Notes: generated by a model not told the origin, from the letters alone. A stretch of 64,000 bases of DNA from Geobacter sp. UBA698 (GCA_002298925.1 DBMM01000011.1:3881-67880); one strand, 5' to 3'. Positions 51,282-61,430 are shown, numbered from the stretch's first letter. Numbers and translations: made by a program.

Positions 51282-54200
51282 ATGACAAAACAGCCCGGTC
51301 CCAAGGCTCCCTACTTTCCCCATGTCATTCAGATCTCTGCCCGCCACTGGCAGTCGCTGGAACTGGGGACTCTTTCCCGGCTCATTTCCGAACGGGGCAT
51401 TCCCGCCATCATTTTTTATCGGCAACTGGCCCTGAAGCTGAACCGGCAGCATCCGCCGGGGGCGCCACCGGTGCATGCCGGACATCTCAACCTGTATGCC
51501 ACCCTGCAGAAATGCTATCGCCATCTGCTGGATGTGGTGGCTGAGGACAAATCTCCCGGTCTGCTTGTGCAGGCCTTGCGCCATGGCGGCATCGAGCCCG
51601 ATGCCGTTGCGGTCAGGCAGGTCATGGCCGGCATGGTGGAGCAGTTTCCGCCGCAGGCCGTGTTGATGGGCAGCGAAGATGCGGCCGGATGGCTCGCCGC
51701 CGCGATTCGGGCTGACGAGCGCAGACGGATAGTGCTGCGGGAGGCGCTCCTGCTGAGTCTTGCTGCGGAAAACAGTGCCCTGGCTCCGTTTCGTGAAATT
51801 CTGGACGACAGCGAACTAACCGAAATCTGTGGGGAGTATCCCCGTCTGGTCGCAGCCATGACACAGGTCCTGGCCCATGGGCCGCTGCTGGACGAGGTCG
51901 GCATGACCTTGATCGAAGCCCTGCGTGCACCGATCAAGGCGTCGCCCGATGATCTGGCCGGGCAGGTCGGTTTCATTCGTGAACACTGGAACCTGCTGCT
52001 GCCGGCTGAACTGCTGGAAGAGGTGGAGATCGCCTTCGACATTCTGCTGGAAGAAGAACGTGAAAGGGGCTGGGGGGGCGAACCGGGCCCGCCGCCGGTG
52101 CTGGAGTTCGGTTGGGGGCGCGGCGGACACGGCGGCCAGGGTGGCGGTCATGGTGCTGTCCATGACGGCAGCTCGATCTTTGGCGGCTACGATTACCCCG
52201 AGTACGAAAATTTCTCATCGGATGCCGACTGGATGTCCAATGTGGTTCTGCTGGCCAAGATGGTTTACGTCTGGCTGGACCAGCTCAGTCGGCAGCATGG
52301 TCAACAGATCAGCCGTCTCGACCAGATCCCGGATGCGGAGCTGCGGCGGCTGGCAACTGCCGGTTTCAGCGGGCTCTGGCTGATCGGGATCTGGGAACGC
52401 TCGCCCGCTTCCCAGCGGATCAAGCAGCTGTGCGGCAACCCCGATGCGATCGCCTCGGCCTATTCCTTGTACGATTACGAGATTGCTGCCGACCTGGGGG
52501 GCTGGCCGGCACTGGCCAACCTGCGCGAACGGGCCTTTGCCCACGGCATCCGTCTGGCCAGCGACATGGTTCCCAACCATACCGGCATCCATTCCCGCTG
52601 GGTGCTGCAGCACCCGGACTGGTTCGTCCAGACCGATTATCCCCCCTTTCCGACCTATCAGTTCAGCGGCGAGGATCTTTCCCATTCCCCCGACGCGGTC
52701 ATCCAGATCGAGGATGGCTACTGGACCAAGACCGACGCGGCTGTCGTCTTCCGCTACATCGAGCGCTCCACCGGTCGCACCCGCTACATCTACCACGGCA
52801 ATGACGGCACCTCCATCCCCTGGAATGATACCGCCCAGCTCAACTACCTGCTGCCCGAGGTGCGCGAGGCTGTCATCCAGACCATCCTGCACGTGGCCCG
52901 CAACTTTCCCATCATCCGTTTCGACGCCGCCATGACCCTGGCCAAGAAGCATTACCAGCGGCTCTGGTTTCCGATCCGCGGCCTGGGAGGCGGCATTCCC
53001 TCCCGTGCCGGGCATGGCATGAGCCGGGAGGAATTTGACGCCGTCTTCCCGGTGGAGTTCTGGCGCGAGGTGGTTGACCGGGTGGCTGCCGAGGCGCCCG
53101 ACACCCTGCTCCTGGCCGAGGCCTTCTGGATGATGGAGGGTTATTTCGTCCGGACGCTGGGCATGCATCGGGTCTACAACAGCGCCTTCATGAACATGCT
53201 CAAAATGGAGGAGAACACCAAGTACCGCCAGACCATCAAGAACGTGCTGGAGTTCAATCCCGAGGTGCTCAAGCGTTTTGTCAATTTCATGAACAACCCG
53301 GACGAGAAAACGGCGGTGGAACAGTTCGGCGCCCAGGGCAAGTATTTCGGGGCCTGTGTGCTGATGGTGACCATGCCCGGCCTGCCCATGTTCGGCCATG
53401 GCCAGATCGAGGGTTTCCGTGAGAAGTACGGCATGGAATACAAACGGGCCTACTGGGACGAGCAGGTTGACGAGGGGATGGTGCGGGCCCACGAAATGTG
53501 GATTTTTCCGCTGCTGCGCCGCCGTTGGCTTTTTTCAGGCTCAGAAAATTTTGTCCTGTACGATTTTTATGCCGGTTCAGCAGTTGATGAGAATGTCTTT
53601 GCCTACAGTAACCGTGCGGCTGACCAGCGGGCCCTGGTGCTGTACCACAACCGCTACGCCGCCACGGCCGGCTGGATCAGGGAGTCGGCCGCCTTCGCCG
53701 TCAACGGCGGGGGCAGCGAGCCTGAGCTGCGACGGACAACGCTGGGGGAGGCGCTGGGGATCGCTGCTGAGGACGGAATCTACTACTCCTTTCGCGATGC
53801 TGTCAGTGGTCTGGAGTACCTGCGCAAGGGGCGCGAGCTGTGTGATAAAGGTCTCTACGCCGAACTGGGCGAATATGAATTCCATGTCTTCGTTGATTTC
53901 CGCGAAATCGGTGATGACGACCAGGGCTCCTGGGCCGGCCTCTGTGCGGCTCTTAACGGCCGTGGCGTGGAAAGCCTGGATGACGAGCGTCGCCAGGTGC
54001 GCTATGCCTCGCTGAACGCCGCATTCAGGTCGGCGCTCGGGCATTTGCCGCAACAGCCCGGTACGGCACTGGCAGATGTCCTGGGGGAAGACCAGCCCCT
54101 GATCCATGACTGCCGACGGTTTCTGGCGATTTTGCACGCCCAGACCGGCGCCAAGACTGCTGATAGTGTTGCAAAACTGGAAGCACTGACCCTCTCGCTG

Positions 54201-54884
54201 GCCTTGATGTCATCCCTGCCGAAGCTGAAGTTGAGTGTCAAAGAGTCCCGCCAGCTCCTCGCTGTCCTGCGGCCGCTGCTGGAAACACCCCCCGGGATGA
54301 AGTTGCTGCTGGCCTGGCTGCTGCTGCATGATACCGGGGCTGAGGCATTTGACCGTTTCGGGCTTGATTACAGTCTGGGGTACTGCCAGTTGCCTGATGG
54401 GCAGATCCGCATCGACCGCTTCAGCGCGATGTTGCTACGGGCCCTGCTGGAACTGGCGGGGTGCGGATCGGATTCCGAATCACTGCCGGTTGCGGAGGTT
54501 TTCGGACTGCCGGCCTGCAGCGCCTTCATGGCTGTTCATGAAAGCGAAGCGGTGGTCTGGTTCAACAAGGAACGCTTCGAGTTGCTGCTGCAGTGGTGCC
54601 TGTTGACGCGTCTGGCTGAGGTTGCTGCCGGTCGTCCATCGACACGCGAGATATCCACCTGGTTCGGCAAAGCGGCCAGGGAACTGCGGCGTTTGACGGA
54701 CATGGCGGCCCATGCCGGTTACCGGCTGAAACTGTTTATGGGACTGATAGCACCGCCTCAAGGGAGCGTGGCTGCCGGGGTCAAGAAGGCTGTCAAGAAG
54801 GGCGAAGCGAGGAAGAAGAGTGATGCTAAACGCGTTGCTGGGACGCATACGACAGAAACACCGGACGATAGCCTACCCGGCTGA
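51282..54884 (+). CDS. GH13 alpha-amylase-family protein of 1200 residues
   Basis: Residues 1-260 are helical and of unknown type; 265-300 is a Gly/His linker (GWGRGGHGGQGGGHG); 340-830 is the GH13 barrel with DMVPNHTG, nucleophile Asp548 (RFDAAM), acid/base Glu613 (LLLAEAFW) and Asp674 (NNPDEKTA); 860-1200 is a further helical region with a basic end. No signal peptide, so cytoplasmic. Could be a trehalose synthase-like or maltose-acting enzyme in glycogen or trehalose metabolism; substrate not predictable. It overlaps the next gene by 62 bases. Confidence 0.88.
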   Translation: MTKQPGPKAPYFPHVIQISARHWQSLELGTLSRLISERGIPAIIFYRQLALKLNRQHPPGAPPVHAGHLNLYATLQKCYRHLLDVVAEDKSPGLLVQALRHGGIEPDAVAVRQVMAGMVEQFPPQAVLMGSEDAAGWLAAAIRADERRRIVLREALLLSLAAENSALAPFREILDDSELTEICGEYPRLVAAMTQVLAHGPLLDEVGMTLIEALRAPIKASPDDLAGQVGFIREHWNLLLPAELLEEVEIAFDILLEEERERGWGGEPGPPPVLEFGWGRGGHGGQGGGHGAVHDGSSIFGGYDYPEYENFSSDADWMSNVVLLAKMVYVWLDQLSRQHGQQISRLDQIPDAELRRLATAGFSGLWLIGIWERSPASQRIKQLCGNPDAIASAYSLYDYEIAADLGGWPALANLRERAFAHGIRLASDMVPNHTGIHSRWVLQHPDWFVQTDYPPFPTYQFSGEDLSHSPDAVIQIEDGYWTKTDAAVVFRYIERSTGRTRYIYHGNDGTSIPWNDTAQLNYLLPEVREAVIQTILHVARNFPIIRFDAAMTLAKKHYQRLWFPIRGLGGGIPSRAGHGMSREEFDAVFPVEFWREVVDRVAAEAPDTLLLAEAFWMMEGYFVRTLGMHRVYNSAFMNMLKMEENTKYRQTIKNVLEFNPEVLKRFVNFMNNPDEKTAVEQFGAQGKYFGACVLMVTMPGLPMFGHGQIEGFREKYGMEYKRAYWDEQVDEGMVRAHEMWIFPLLRRRWLFSGSENFVLYDFYAGSAVDENVFAYSNRAADQRALVLYHNRYAATAGWIRESAAFAVNGGGSEPELRRTTLGEALGIAAEDGIYYSFRDAVSGLEYLRKGRELCDKGLYAELGEYEFHVFVDFREIGDDDQGSWAGLCAALNGRGVESLDDERRQVRYASLNAAFRSALGHLPQQPGTALADVLGEDQPLIHDCRRFLAILHAQTGAKTADSVAKLEALTLSLALMSSLPKLKLSVKESRQLLAVLRPLLETPPGMKLLLAWLLLHDTGAEAFDRFGLDYSLGYCQLPDGQIRIDRFSAMLLRALLELAGCGSDSESLPVAEVFGLPACSAFMAVHESEAVVWFNKERFELLLQWCLLTRLAEVAAGRPSTREISTWFGKAARELRRLTDMAAHAGYRLKLFMGLIAPPQGSVAAGVKKAVKKGEARKKSDAKRVAGTHTTETPDDSLPG

Positions 54885-55578
54885 GCCGGCGCTTCTGCCG
54901 GAACTGTTTCGCGGCTATCCAGGCCTGGATCAGGACAAGTGCCCCGCCGGCTGTGCGGTCTGCAGTGAGGCCTGTCCGAGCGGTGCCATCTTTCATGCCA
55001 ACGGACTGGCGCTGGATATGGGCAAGTGCCTGTTCTGTCCGGAGTGTGTGCGGGCCTGCCCGGCCGGCGCCATCAGTTTTACCCGTGACGAAAAACTGGC
55101 GGCCTCCCAGCGGGAGGACCTGGTGGTCAGGGCGGGAGAGGAGCGCCGTCTGGCCCATGCCCTCGGCCAGGAGCTGCTGTCGCTTCTGGGGCGTTCCCTC
55201 AAGCTGCGCGAGGTGAGCGCCGGCGGCTGCAATGCCTGCGAGGCCGATACCAACGTGCTCTCCACGGTCGGTTTTGACCTGGGGCGCTTCGGCATCCAGT
55301 TCGTGGCCTCTCCGCGTAATGCCGACGGGATCTATGTCACCGGTCCGGTCACCGAAAACATGCGCAGCGCCCTGATGAAAACCTGGGAGGCGATTCCGGG
55401 ACCGAAGATCGTGATCGCCGCCGGCGCCTGTGCCATTGATGGCGGCCCATATCACGGCCGGCCGGAGGTCCATGACGGCATCGACAAGTTTTTGCCGGTG
55501 GACCTGTATGTCCCCGGCTGTCCACCCCATCCGGTCACCATTCTGGATGGTTTACTGCGGCTTTTGGAACGAATCTGA
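54823..55578 (+). CDS. NuoB/HycG-like small subunit with two [4Fe-4S] ferredoxin motifs
   Basis: 251 residues from ATG 54823 (AGGAAG upstream). Residues 36-85 carry two ferredoxin sets (Cys40-44-47-51 and 69-72-75-79); then a NuoB/group 4 hydrogenase small-subunit domain with GGCNACEADTN, GACAIDGG and VPGCPPHP, the four cysteines of the N2-type cluster. This resembles HycG/EchC/CooL of energy-converting hydrogenases, but no large subunit or antiporter-like partners are present. It overlaps the GH13 gene by 62 bases, so the two are translated together. Confidence 0.85.
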   Translation: MLNALLGRIRQKHRTIAYPAEPALLPELFRGYPGLDQDKCPAGCAVCSEACPSGAIFHANGLALDMGKCLFCPECVRACPAGAISFTRDEKLAASQREDLVVRAGEERRLAHALGQELLSLLGRSLKLREVSAGGCNACEADTNVLSTVGFDLGRFGIQFVASPRNADGIYVTGPVTENMRSALMKTWEAIPGPKIVIAAGACAIDGGPYHGRPEVHDGIDKFLPVDLYVPGCPPHPVTILDGLLRLLERI

Positions 55579-55602
55579 TGTCCTGAAAAAATATAAAACA
55601 AA

Positions 55603-55640
55603 AAAAGCCCTCCCGGGAGCAACGTCCCTGGAGGGCTTTT
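55603..55640. terminator. Bidirectional terminator between the NuoB-like gene and purA
   Basis: AAAAGCCCTCC and GGAGGGCTTTT around CGGGAGCAACGTCCCT, A run before and T run after. Confidence 0.9.
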
Positions 55641-55658
55641 CTGTGTAGTAATTGAGGG

Positions 55659-56951
55659 TTAGTTGAAAGGATTGCTGAGGGTAATGGTCTGGTCACGACG
55701 CGGTCCGATGGAAACCATCACGATCGGGCAACCGGCCAGTTCTTCCAGGCGTTGCACGTATTTTTGGGCGTTCGCGGGCAGCTCGTCAAAGGTTTTTACC
55801 GCAGTGATATCGCTTTTCCAGCCCGGCAGCTCTTCGTAAACCGGCTGGCACTGCTCAAAGGTTTCCAGGTGGGCCGGCAGGGTTTCCAGCGACTTGCCCT
55901 GATAGGTGTAGCCGGTACAGATCTTGATGACATCAAAGTCGGAGAGCACATCCAGCTTGGTCAGGGCGATGCCGGTCAGGCCGTTGACCCGCACGGCATA
56001 GCGGATGACCATGGCGTCGAACCAGCCGCAGCGGCGGGGCCTCCCGGTGGTGGCACCGAATTCGCCGCCGATCTGACGCAGTTGCTCGCCGGTGGCGTCC
56101 AGCAGTTCGGTCGGGAACGGACCGCTGCCAACCCTGGTTACATAGGCCTTGGAGATGCCGATGATCTGATGGATCTCGCGGGGGCTGACGCCGGAACCGG
56201 TGCAGGCACCGCCGGCGCAGGTTGAGGATGAGGTGACGAAGGGATAGGTGCCGTGGTCCACGTCCAGCAATGTGCCTTGGGCGCCCTCGAAAAGAACCTT
56301 TTTGCCGGCCTTGAGATCCTTGTTGAGTATCAGTGCGGTGTCGGCCATGTATCTGCCCAGAATCTGTGCATAACCGCGGTATTCAGCCAGAATTTCGTCG
56401 TAGCTGCAGGGGGGCTCGCCCAGCATCTTTTCCAGCAGGAAGTTCTTCTCCACCAGAAATTCTTTCAGTTTGCGGGCAAATACCTCTTCGTTGATCAGAT
56501 CCATCAGGCGGATGCCGCGCCGGCCGATCTTGTCTTCGTAGCAGGGGCCGATGCCGCGGCCGGTGGTGCCGATCTTCTTGTCGCCGCTTTGGGCTTCACG
56601 GGCGATATCGATCCGCTTGTGATAGGGCATGATGATGTGCAGGGATTCGGACAGCAGCAGGCAGTCATCGTTGCTGATGCGTCCTGACTCCTTGAGTTTG
56701 GTGATCTCTTTGATGAAAACTTCCGGGTCAAGTACGACGCCGTTGCCGATTATGCAGCGCTTGCCTTCATGCAGGATGCCGGAGGGAATCAGGTGCAGCA
56801 CCACTTTCTCGCTGCCCACCACCAGGGTATGGCCGGCATTGTTGCCGCCCTGATAACGTACGATGTCGTCAGCATACTCGGTGTAAATGTCAACAACCTT
56901 GCCCTTGCCTTCGTCGCCCCACTGGGCGCCAACTACCACTACGTTTGACAT
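55659..56951 (-). CDS. purA: Adenylosuccinate synthetase
   Basis: 430 residues, standard length. GDEGKGKVVD at the start (GTP/IMP), GNNAGHT, RGIGPCYEDKIGRRG and TKLDVLSDFD are the usual motifs. It joins IMP and aspartate in AMP synthesis. Five bases downstream of hisZ on the same strand. Confidence 0.97.
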   Translation of the reverse strand: MSNVVVVGAQWGDEGKGKVVDIYTEYADDIVRYQGGNNAGHTLVVGSEKVVLHLIPSGILHEGKRCIIGNGVVLDPEVFIKEITKLKESGRISNDDCLLLSESLHIIMPYHKRIDIAREAQSGDKKIGTTGRGIGPCYEDKIGRRGIRLMDLINEEVFARKLKEFLVEKNFLLEKMLGEPPCSYDEILAEYRGYAQILGRYMADTALILNKDLKAGKKVLFEGAQGTLLDVDHGTYPFVTSSSTCAGGACTGSGVSPREIHQIIGISKAYVTRVGSGPFPTELLDATGEQLRQIGGEFGATTGRPRRCGWFDAMVIRYAVRVNGLTGIALTKLDVLSDFDVIKICTGYTYQGKSLETLPAHLETFEQCQPVYEELPGWKSDITAVKTFDELPANAQKYVQRLEELAGCPIVMVSIGPRRDQTITLSNPFN

Positions 56952-56956
56952 GTTGA

Positions 56957-58267
56957 TTAGTCTCCCTGGCCTTGTTCGATGAATGTAATCAGTTCTTCAC
57001 TCTCCAGCGCAGTTCTGCTGAAGAGTTGTGTTTTGCCGTCATGGATGCGTACCGCGCGGTACATGCCGTTGTCAGCCTCATCCCCGATAACCAGCATGCA
57101 GCGAATGTTCATGCGGCGGGCGTATTCCAGTGAACTGTCATACTCGCGGCGGATGATGTCCCGGGCGGTGGTGCACCCTTTGGAGCGGAGCAGGCGGGCC
57201 ACTTCCAGTGCTTCGCGGCGATCGTCGCGGCAATTGAACAACAGAAAGTCCCTGGCGGTGCAGGCCTCGACTTCAGGCCGCCGTTCAAGGGCCTGCAGCA
57301 GGCTGAGGACATTGAAGGTGAAGCCGGTGGCTGGAGCGTGAAAACCGTAGCGGGCGGTCAGATTGTCGTAACGGCCGCCGCTGCAGACCGGTTCGCCCAT
57401 GCCGGTCACAAAACCTTCAAAGGTTAAGCCGGTGTGATACTCCAGGCCGCGGGTCTCACCCAGGTCGATGGTCAGATAGTCGCTGACGCCGTGGATGTCC
57501 AGAATGTCGAGTACGGCGCACAGGTTGTCCAGGGCCGCAATGGAGCGGTCGTTGGATGCAACCTGACGGGCCGCGGCTAGAACTTCCCGGCCGCCAAACA
57601 GGCGCGGCAATGCGCTGATCTCCCGCCGGGAATTCTCTGGCACGCTGTTCTCGGCCAGGATGCGGGCCACCGCCGAGGAATCTTTCCTGGAAACGGCTTC
57701 CTGAAGCTCAGTCAGCGGTTTGCCGAGCAGTCCGGAGGCGGCCATGACGCCGCGACAGAATTCTACCTGTCCCAGGTCAATCTTGAAGTCTTCGAAGCCC
57801 AGTCCCTGCATGGCTTCGACCGCCATGGCGATCATCTCGGCATCGGCCTCGGGTGAATCCAGGCCGATCAACTCCACGCCCGATTGAAAAATCTCCCGGC
57901 TGCGTCCGGTCTGGATCTCGGTCTGACGTAGTACGCGTCCATTGTAGCTGATGCGGTGCGGCAGGGGCCAGCCATTCAGGCGCGTAGCAACGATGCGGGC
58001 GATCTGGGGGGTGATGTCAGGGGGAAAGGCCAGCAGGCGTCCGGTCTGGCGGTCGTCGAAGCGGTAGCTCTTGCCTTTGAGCTCCTCACCCAGGCCGATG
58101 GCCATGACATCCTCGTACTCAAGTTTGGGGGTAATCACCCGCCGAAAGCCCCACAGCTCGAAAACTCGGCGGATTTTGGCCTCGATGTAGCCGATCTTGG
58201 CGGCCGCTTCGGGCAGGAAGTCGCTGACTCCCCGCGGGAGGGAAATGTCCGGATTTATGTTGGTCAT
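56957..58267 (-). CDS. hisZ: ATP phosphoribosyltransferase regulatory subunit
   Basis: 436 residues of the HisRS-like catalytic core without the tRNA anticodon signature as in a full HisRS; motifs include LPRGVSDFLPE, SYRFDDRQTGRLLAFPPDITPQIAR and ETRGLEYHTGLTFEGF. This fits HisZ, the partner of short HisG. It overlaps the stop of the upstream gene by four bases (ATGA), and is followed by purA. A plain histidyl-tRNA synthetase is the alternative, but the DITPQIAR and FEGF segments favour HisZ. Confidence 0.9.
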   Translation of the reverse strand: MTNINPDISLPRGVSDFLPEAAAKIGYIEAKIRRVFELWGFRRVITPKLEYEDVMAIGLGEELKGKSYRFDDRQTGRLLAFPPDITPQIARIVATRLNGWPLPHRISYNGRVLRQTEIQTGRSREIFQSGVELIGLDSPEADAEMIAMAVEAMQGLGFEDFKIDLGQVEFCRGVMAASGLLGKPLTELQEAVSRKDSSAVARILAENSVPENSRREISALPRLFGGREVLAAARQVASNDRSIAALDNLCAVLDILDIHGVSDYLTIDLGETRGLEYHTGLTFEGFVTGMGEPVCSGGRYDNLTARYGFHAPATGFTFNVLSLLQALERRPEVEACTARDFLLFNCRDDRREALEVARLLRSKGCTTARDIIRREYDSSLEYARRMNIRCMLVIGDEADNGMYRAVRIHDGKTQLFSRTALESEELITFIEQGQGD

Positions 58268-59793
58268 TCGACCTTCTTGATTGCCAGTGATGATGCGCCT
58301 CGGGTCGAGACGCTGGGGCGCTGCACGGTCTGCAGGATCAGTAGTTCATTGCGGGCATCGTCGTAATAGTAATCCGGCATGTAGTTCTGGGTGTCGCGGG
58401 TACGCCATTTTTCAGCCAGGCTGGAGCCATCCCAGGTAAAGCAGTGCACGGCACCCTTCTTATAGGAGCGGGCATTGCCCAGAACCCAGAAACCGTCATT
58501 CTTGCCGACCAGGATCTCCCCTTTGGATGAAACCTGGATGCGCTGGTTCATGAAGACCCAACGGCTTTTGTCTCCGGTTACCCGCACGTTGGCGTCGTCG
58601 TCCCTCTGGAAATACAGTTCCGATCCGCCGAACTTGTCGTTGCTGCGCCACAGTTCCTTCAGCTCCTGGTCATAGACGACCAGGTAGCCGTCCGGATTGA
58701 TGGCGATGGTCTGCAGTTTGCCGTCACTGTCGCGGAACTGGTTGAAGCTGTAGATGCTGGCGTATCTGGGCATTTTGATCGGGTTCTTAAGGGCGATGGT
58801 TGATCCGTTGCGGACAGCTTCGGCCACATCGCCGTAGAAATCGTCCTCACGCCCCATGGACTGTGCGTAAAGTTTTTTGGGGCCACCGGCCAGACTGAAG
58901 CTGCGGAAATAGTAGGGGAGCTTTTGGGCTGCCAGAACCAGCTTGTCGCCCTTGACCTGCCAGACCTGCGATGAAAGTTCGTCGGAGCGCAGGATGGTGA
59001 GATAGATTTCAGTGGCACCGTCGCTACCCTCCAGGGTGTCCACGGAAAGGATCTTCTCAGAATTGCCCAGTTCCGTTTCAGCCACCAGCTTCATGTCGTT
59101 TGACTGGCGGTAGTAGGACAGGCGGCGCTCTTCGGCCAGGAATATTTCCCGGCTGCCGTCCGGCAGGGTTTTGCCGGTTGCGATCAGGTTGGCTGCACCG
59201 TTCAGGCGCTTGCTCAGCCAGCCGCCAGCGCTACCCTGCTCGTAATCGCGCGGTTTGATGAATTCGGCAGCCGGCGCTTTATTGAGTTGTGGCTCTTTTT
59301 TAATGAAATCGGATTTGGGGGCGGCCAGCGGTGCGGCCACGACCGGAGCGACCATGGCTGGAGCAGCCATGGTTGCCGTGCTGCTGGACGGCAGGGGGGC
59401 GGCATAGATCTTGGCCAGATCGGCCGAGAGTTTGTCGGCCAGCTTGCTAACGGCCGGGATCAGTTCATCCTGGCTCTCGCCCTGCACGAAGGCACGGGTC
59501 AGGGTCTTGCCGGCTGTGGTTTTAGCCAGGGCATCCACGCTGAATATCTTGCCGATGGTGACATAAGTGCCGCTGACAATGACATCAGCCTCACCGGCGC
59601 TGCTGACAGCCATGGTCCTGTCGCCGGTCAGGCGCGAAGATAGCAGCATCTGCAGGGTGGCCTTCATCTCGTCCCGGTTCGGTACGCCGATGGCGTTCAT
59701 GTCAGCCACAAACACCCGCACCTGGGCCGCCAAGACCGGCAGGGCCGTCAACGGAATCAGCAGTGCGGCCAGAATAATCAGCAGCTTTTTCAT
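58264..59793 (-). CDS. Secreted beta-propeller-like protein of unknown function
   Basis: 509 residues. Signal peptide (LLIILAALLIPLTALPVLA|A). Residues 20-130 form a lipoprotein-like curli/TolB-type N-terminal domain (VRVFVADMNAIGV), then an Ala/Pro linker near 135-170 and about 300 residues of repeated strand-rich segments (TIAINPDGYLVVYDQ, GEILVGKNDGFWVLGN), like an FG-GAP/VCBS propeller. It is coupled to hisZ (ATGA) and follows the porin. Function unknown; location periplasm or outer face. Confidence 0.7.
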   Translation of the reverse strand: MKKLLIILAALLIPLTALPVLAAQVRVFVADMNAIGVPNRDEMKATLQMLLSSRLTGDRTMAVSSAGEADVIVSGTYVTIGKIFSVDALAKTTAGKTLTRAFVQGESQDELIPAVSKLADKLSADLAKIYAAPLPSSSTATMAAPAMVAPVVAAPLAAPKSDFIKKEPQLNKAPAAEFIKPRDYEQGSAGGWLSKRLNGAANLIATGKTLPDGSREIFLAEERRLSYYRQSNDMKLVAETELGNSEKILSVDTLEGSDGATEIYLTILRSDELSSQVWQVKGDKLVLAAQKLPYYFRSFSLAGGPKKLYAQSMGREDDFYGDVAEAVRNGSTIALKNPIKMPRYASIYSFNQFRDSDGKLQTIAINPDGYLVVYDQELKELWRSNDKFGGSELYFQRDDDANVRVTGDKSRWVFMNQRIQVSSKGEILVGKNDGFWVLGNARSYKKGAVHCFTWDGSSLAEKWRTRDTQNYMPDYYYDDARNELLILQTVQRPSVSTRGASSLAIKKVE

Positions 59794-59858
59794 GGTGCCT
59801 CCACGACAGGATTGTCAACCTGCGAATTATTGCACAAACTCAACCACAGGTCAAAAAA

Positions 59859-59883
59859 AAAGGGCGGGATTGCTCCCGCCCTT
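59859..59883 (-). terminator. Terminator of the porin gene
   Basis: On the minus strand AAAGGGCGGGA-GCAA-TCCCGCCCTTT is followed by a run of T (complement of the A run at 59853-59861). Confidence 0.88.
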
Positions 59884-59906
59884 TCGGACATCCGCTGAAA
59901 CTCGGA

Positions 59907-61430
59907 CTAGAAGTTGAAGATCAGGCTGGTACGAACGGTGTAGGGGTTCTCCGGATCTTTGACGGCCGCAACGTTGGCCGAACCTTTGTAGTAACCGCCC
60001 AGGATGACATAGGCCGCCTGCAGGCTGGCGGTCAGGTTGTCATACATCTTGTAGCCGGTCTCGATGTTGACCTCGGTACCCATGTAGTTGGTAGCGTTCC
60101 TGGCAGTGGCGCTGATACCACGGTCAACAGGTTTGAGACCGTTGCTGTGGGCAGCCCAGGCAGCGCCAACATTTGCGTTCAGGTACGCCTTGGGGGAAAG
60201 GTTGGCATCGTAACCGAGGGAAGCCAGGTACACGCCCTGCATGTTGGTCGGGTTGGTGCCGTTGCCGGTGTTGTAGATGATTTCATTATCGGTGGTGCCT
60301 GTGCCGGCGGCGGCGTTGCGGTTAAGCAGCATCATGCCGGATTCGTTGTAGGTGCTGGTGCCAGCGCTTGCAAATCCTGCAAAGGAGGCATTCTGGCTCT
60401 GGCCGGTGCCGACCCAACCGGTCAGATGTCTGCCGGTATTGGCAGCGTTACCGGAAGTGAAGAGCAACGCGGTTTTCAGGGTGCCGGGACCAACAGCAGC
60501 CTTGGCTGCCACGTTATAGGCCAGGGCATTCAGGTAAGCATTGCCGCTGCCATTGAGGGCTACATCCTTAATGATACCACCCTGATAGGCTGCAAAGCCG
60601 CTCAGGGTAAGCGGACCGACTTTGGCATCGGCGGTCAGGCCGAATACATGCAGCTGGAAATCGTTTCCGCCGGAAGGAGCAGTGCCACGGGCATCATCAT
60701 ACAGGTAGTAGACGCCGCCGACGTTCACGTTTTTGGATGCGGCCAATTTAGTTTCAAAGACGCCGATGTTCAGGTCGTCCATGCCGCGGGGACGACCGGT
60801 GCCGAAGTAGGACTGATCGTAGCCGCGGAAGTAGCCGGCATTGATGGTAGCAGGACCGGCCTTGGTGGAGGTCATGATGCCGGCGGCGTCAAAGTCCATG
60901 AAGATGCCCTTGAGCTGGTCCTTGAACGGCTGGATACCGGCGGTCACGCGGGTGGTGGTAGAGGGGATCTTGAAGTCCAGGTATACCCACTTGGTCTCCA
61001 AGTTGACGGTGTCGGATTCCAGTGCGCCGCCTTCATTTCTGCCGGTTGCACCGGTAAAAGCTGCTGTTCCTACGGTTTGAGCAGCTGGAGTGGTGCCGCT
61101 CTGTGACCTGTCACCGAAGACGGAGTCGATCTCGAAGCCGGTCACCAGTTTCAGGTCGTCGCTGGCCTTGGCGGTGTAGAAAATACGGGTGCGCTGCTCG
61201 AAGTAGTTATTCAGCTTCAGGTTCTCGGTTGCGTTGCCGGAAGGGACCCCTACGAGGCCTGATGCATTGACGCCAAGCGGATTGCCGCCGCCGCCCTGCT
61301 CATAGTTTGACAGGAAATAGCGCAGTCTGGAAGTACCGTGAAACTCATTATCGAATGCCATGGCCGGCACGGAAATGGCGGCCAAAGCTCCGGCTGCTGC
61401 TGCGATTGCTACGGTTTGTTTCAACTTCAT
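59907..61430 (-). CDS. Outer membrane porin-like protein
   Basis: 507 residues from ATG 61430 (AAGGAGG upstream). Signal peptide cut at AMA|FDNEF; about sixteen alternating amphipathic beta strands and a C-terminal Phe (TVRTSLIFNF), the outer-membrane insertion signal. Gly/Asn/Thr-rich surface loops. This fits a porin or carbohydrate-type channel of the alginate/FadL-like kind; solute unknown. A promoter (TTGACA-18-TAAATT) lies 340 bases upstream, leaving a long leader with a hairpin. Confidence 0.85.
   Translation of the reverse strand: MKLKQTVAIAAAAGALAAISVPAMAFDNEFHGTSRLRYFLSNYEQGGGGNPLGVNASGLVGVPSGNATENLKLNNYFEQRTRIFYTAKASDDLKLVTGFEIDSVFGDRSQSGTTPAAQTVGTAAFTGATGRNEGGALESDTVNLETKWVYLDFKIPSTTTRVTAGIQPFKDQLKGIFMDFDAAGIMTSTKAGPATINAGYFRGYDQSYFGTGRPRGMDDLNIGVFETKLAASKNVNVGGVYYLYDDARGTAPSGGNDFQLHVFGLTADAKVGPLTLSGFAAYQGGIIKDVALNGSGNAYLNALAYNVAAKAAVGPGTLKTALLFTSGNAANTGRHLTGWVGTGQSQNASFAGFASAGTSTYNESGMMLLNRNAAAGTGTTDNEIIYNTGNGTNPTNMQGVYLASLGYDANLSPKAYLNANVGAAWAAHSNGLKPVDRGISATARNATNYMGTEVNIETGYKMYDNLTASLQAAYVILGGYYKGSANVAAVKDPENPYTVRTSLIFNF

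Noticed and set aside
56957..58267. hisS instead of hisZ
   Set aside because: The tRNA-binding C-terminal anticodon domain is not evident and sequence blocks fit the HisZ subgroup; kept as an alternative in the entry.
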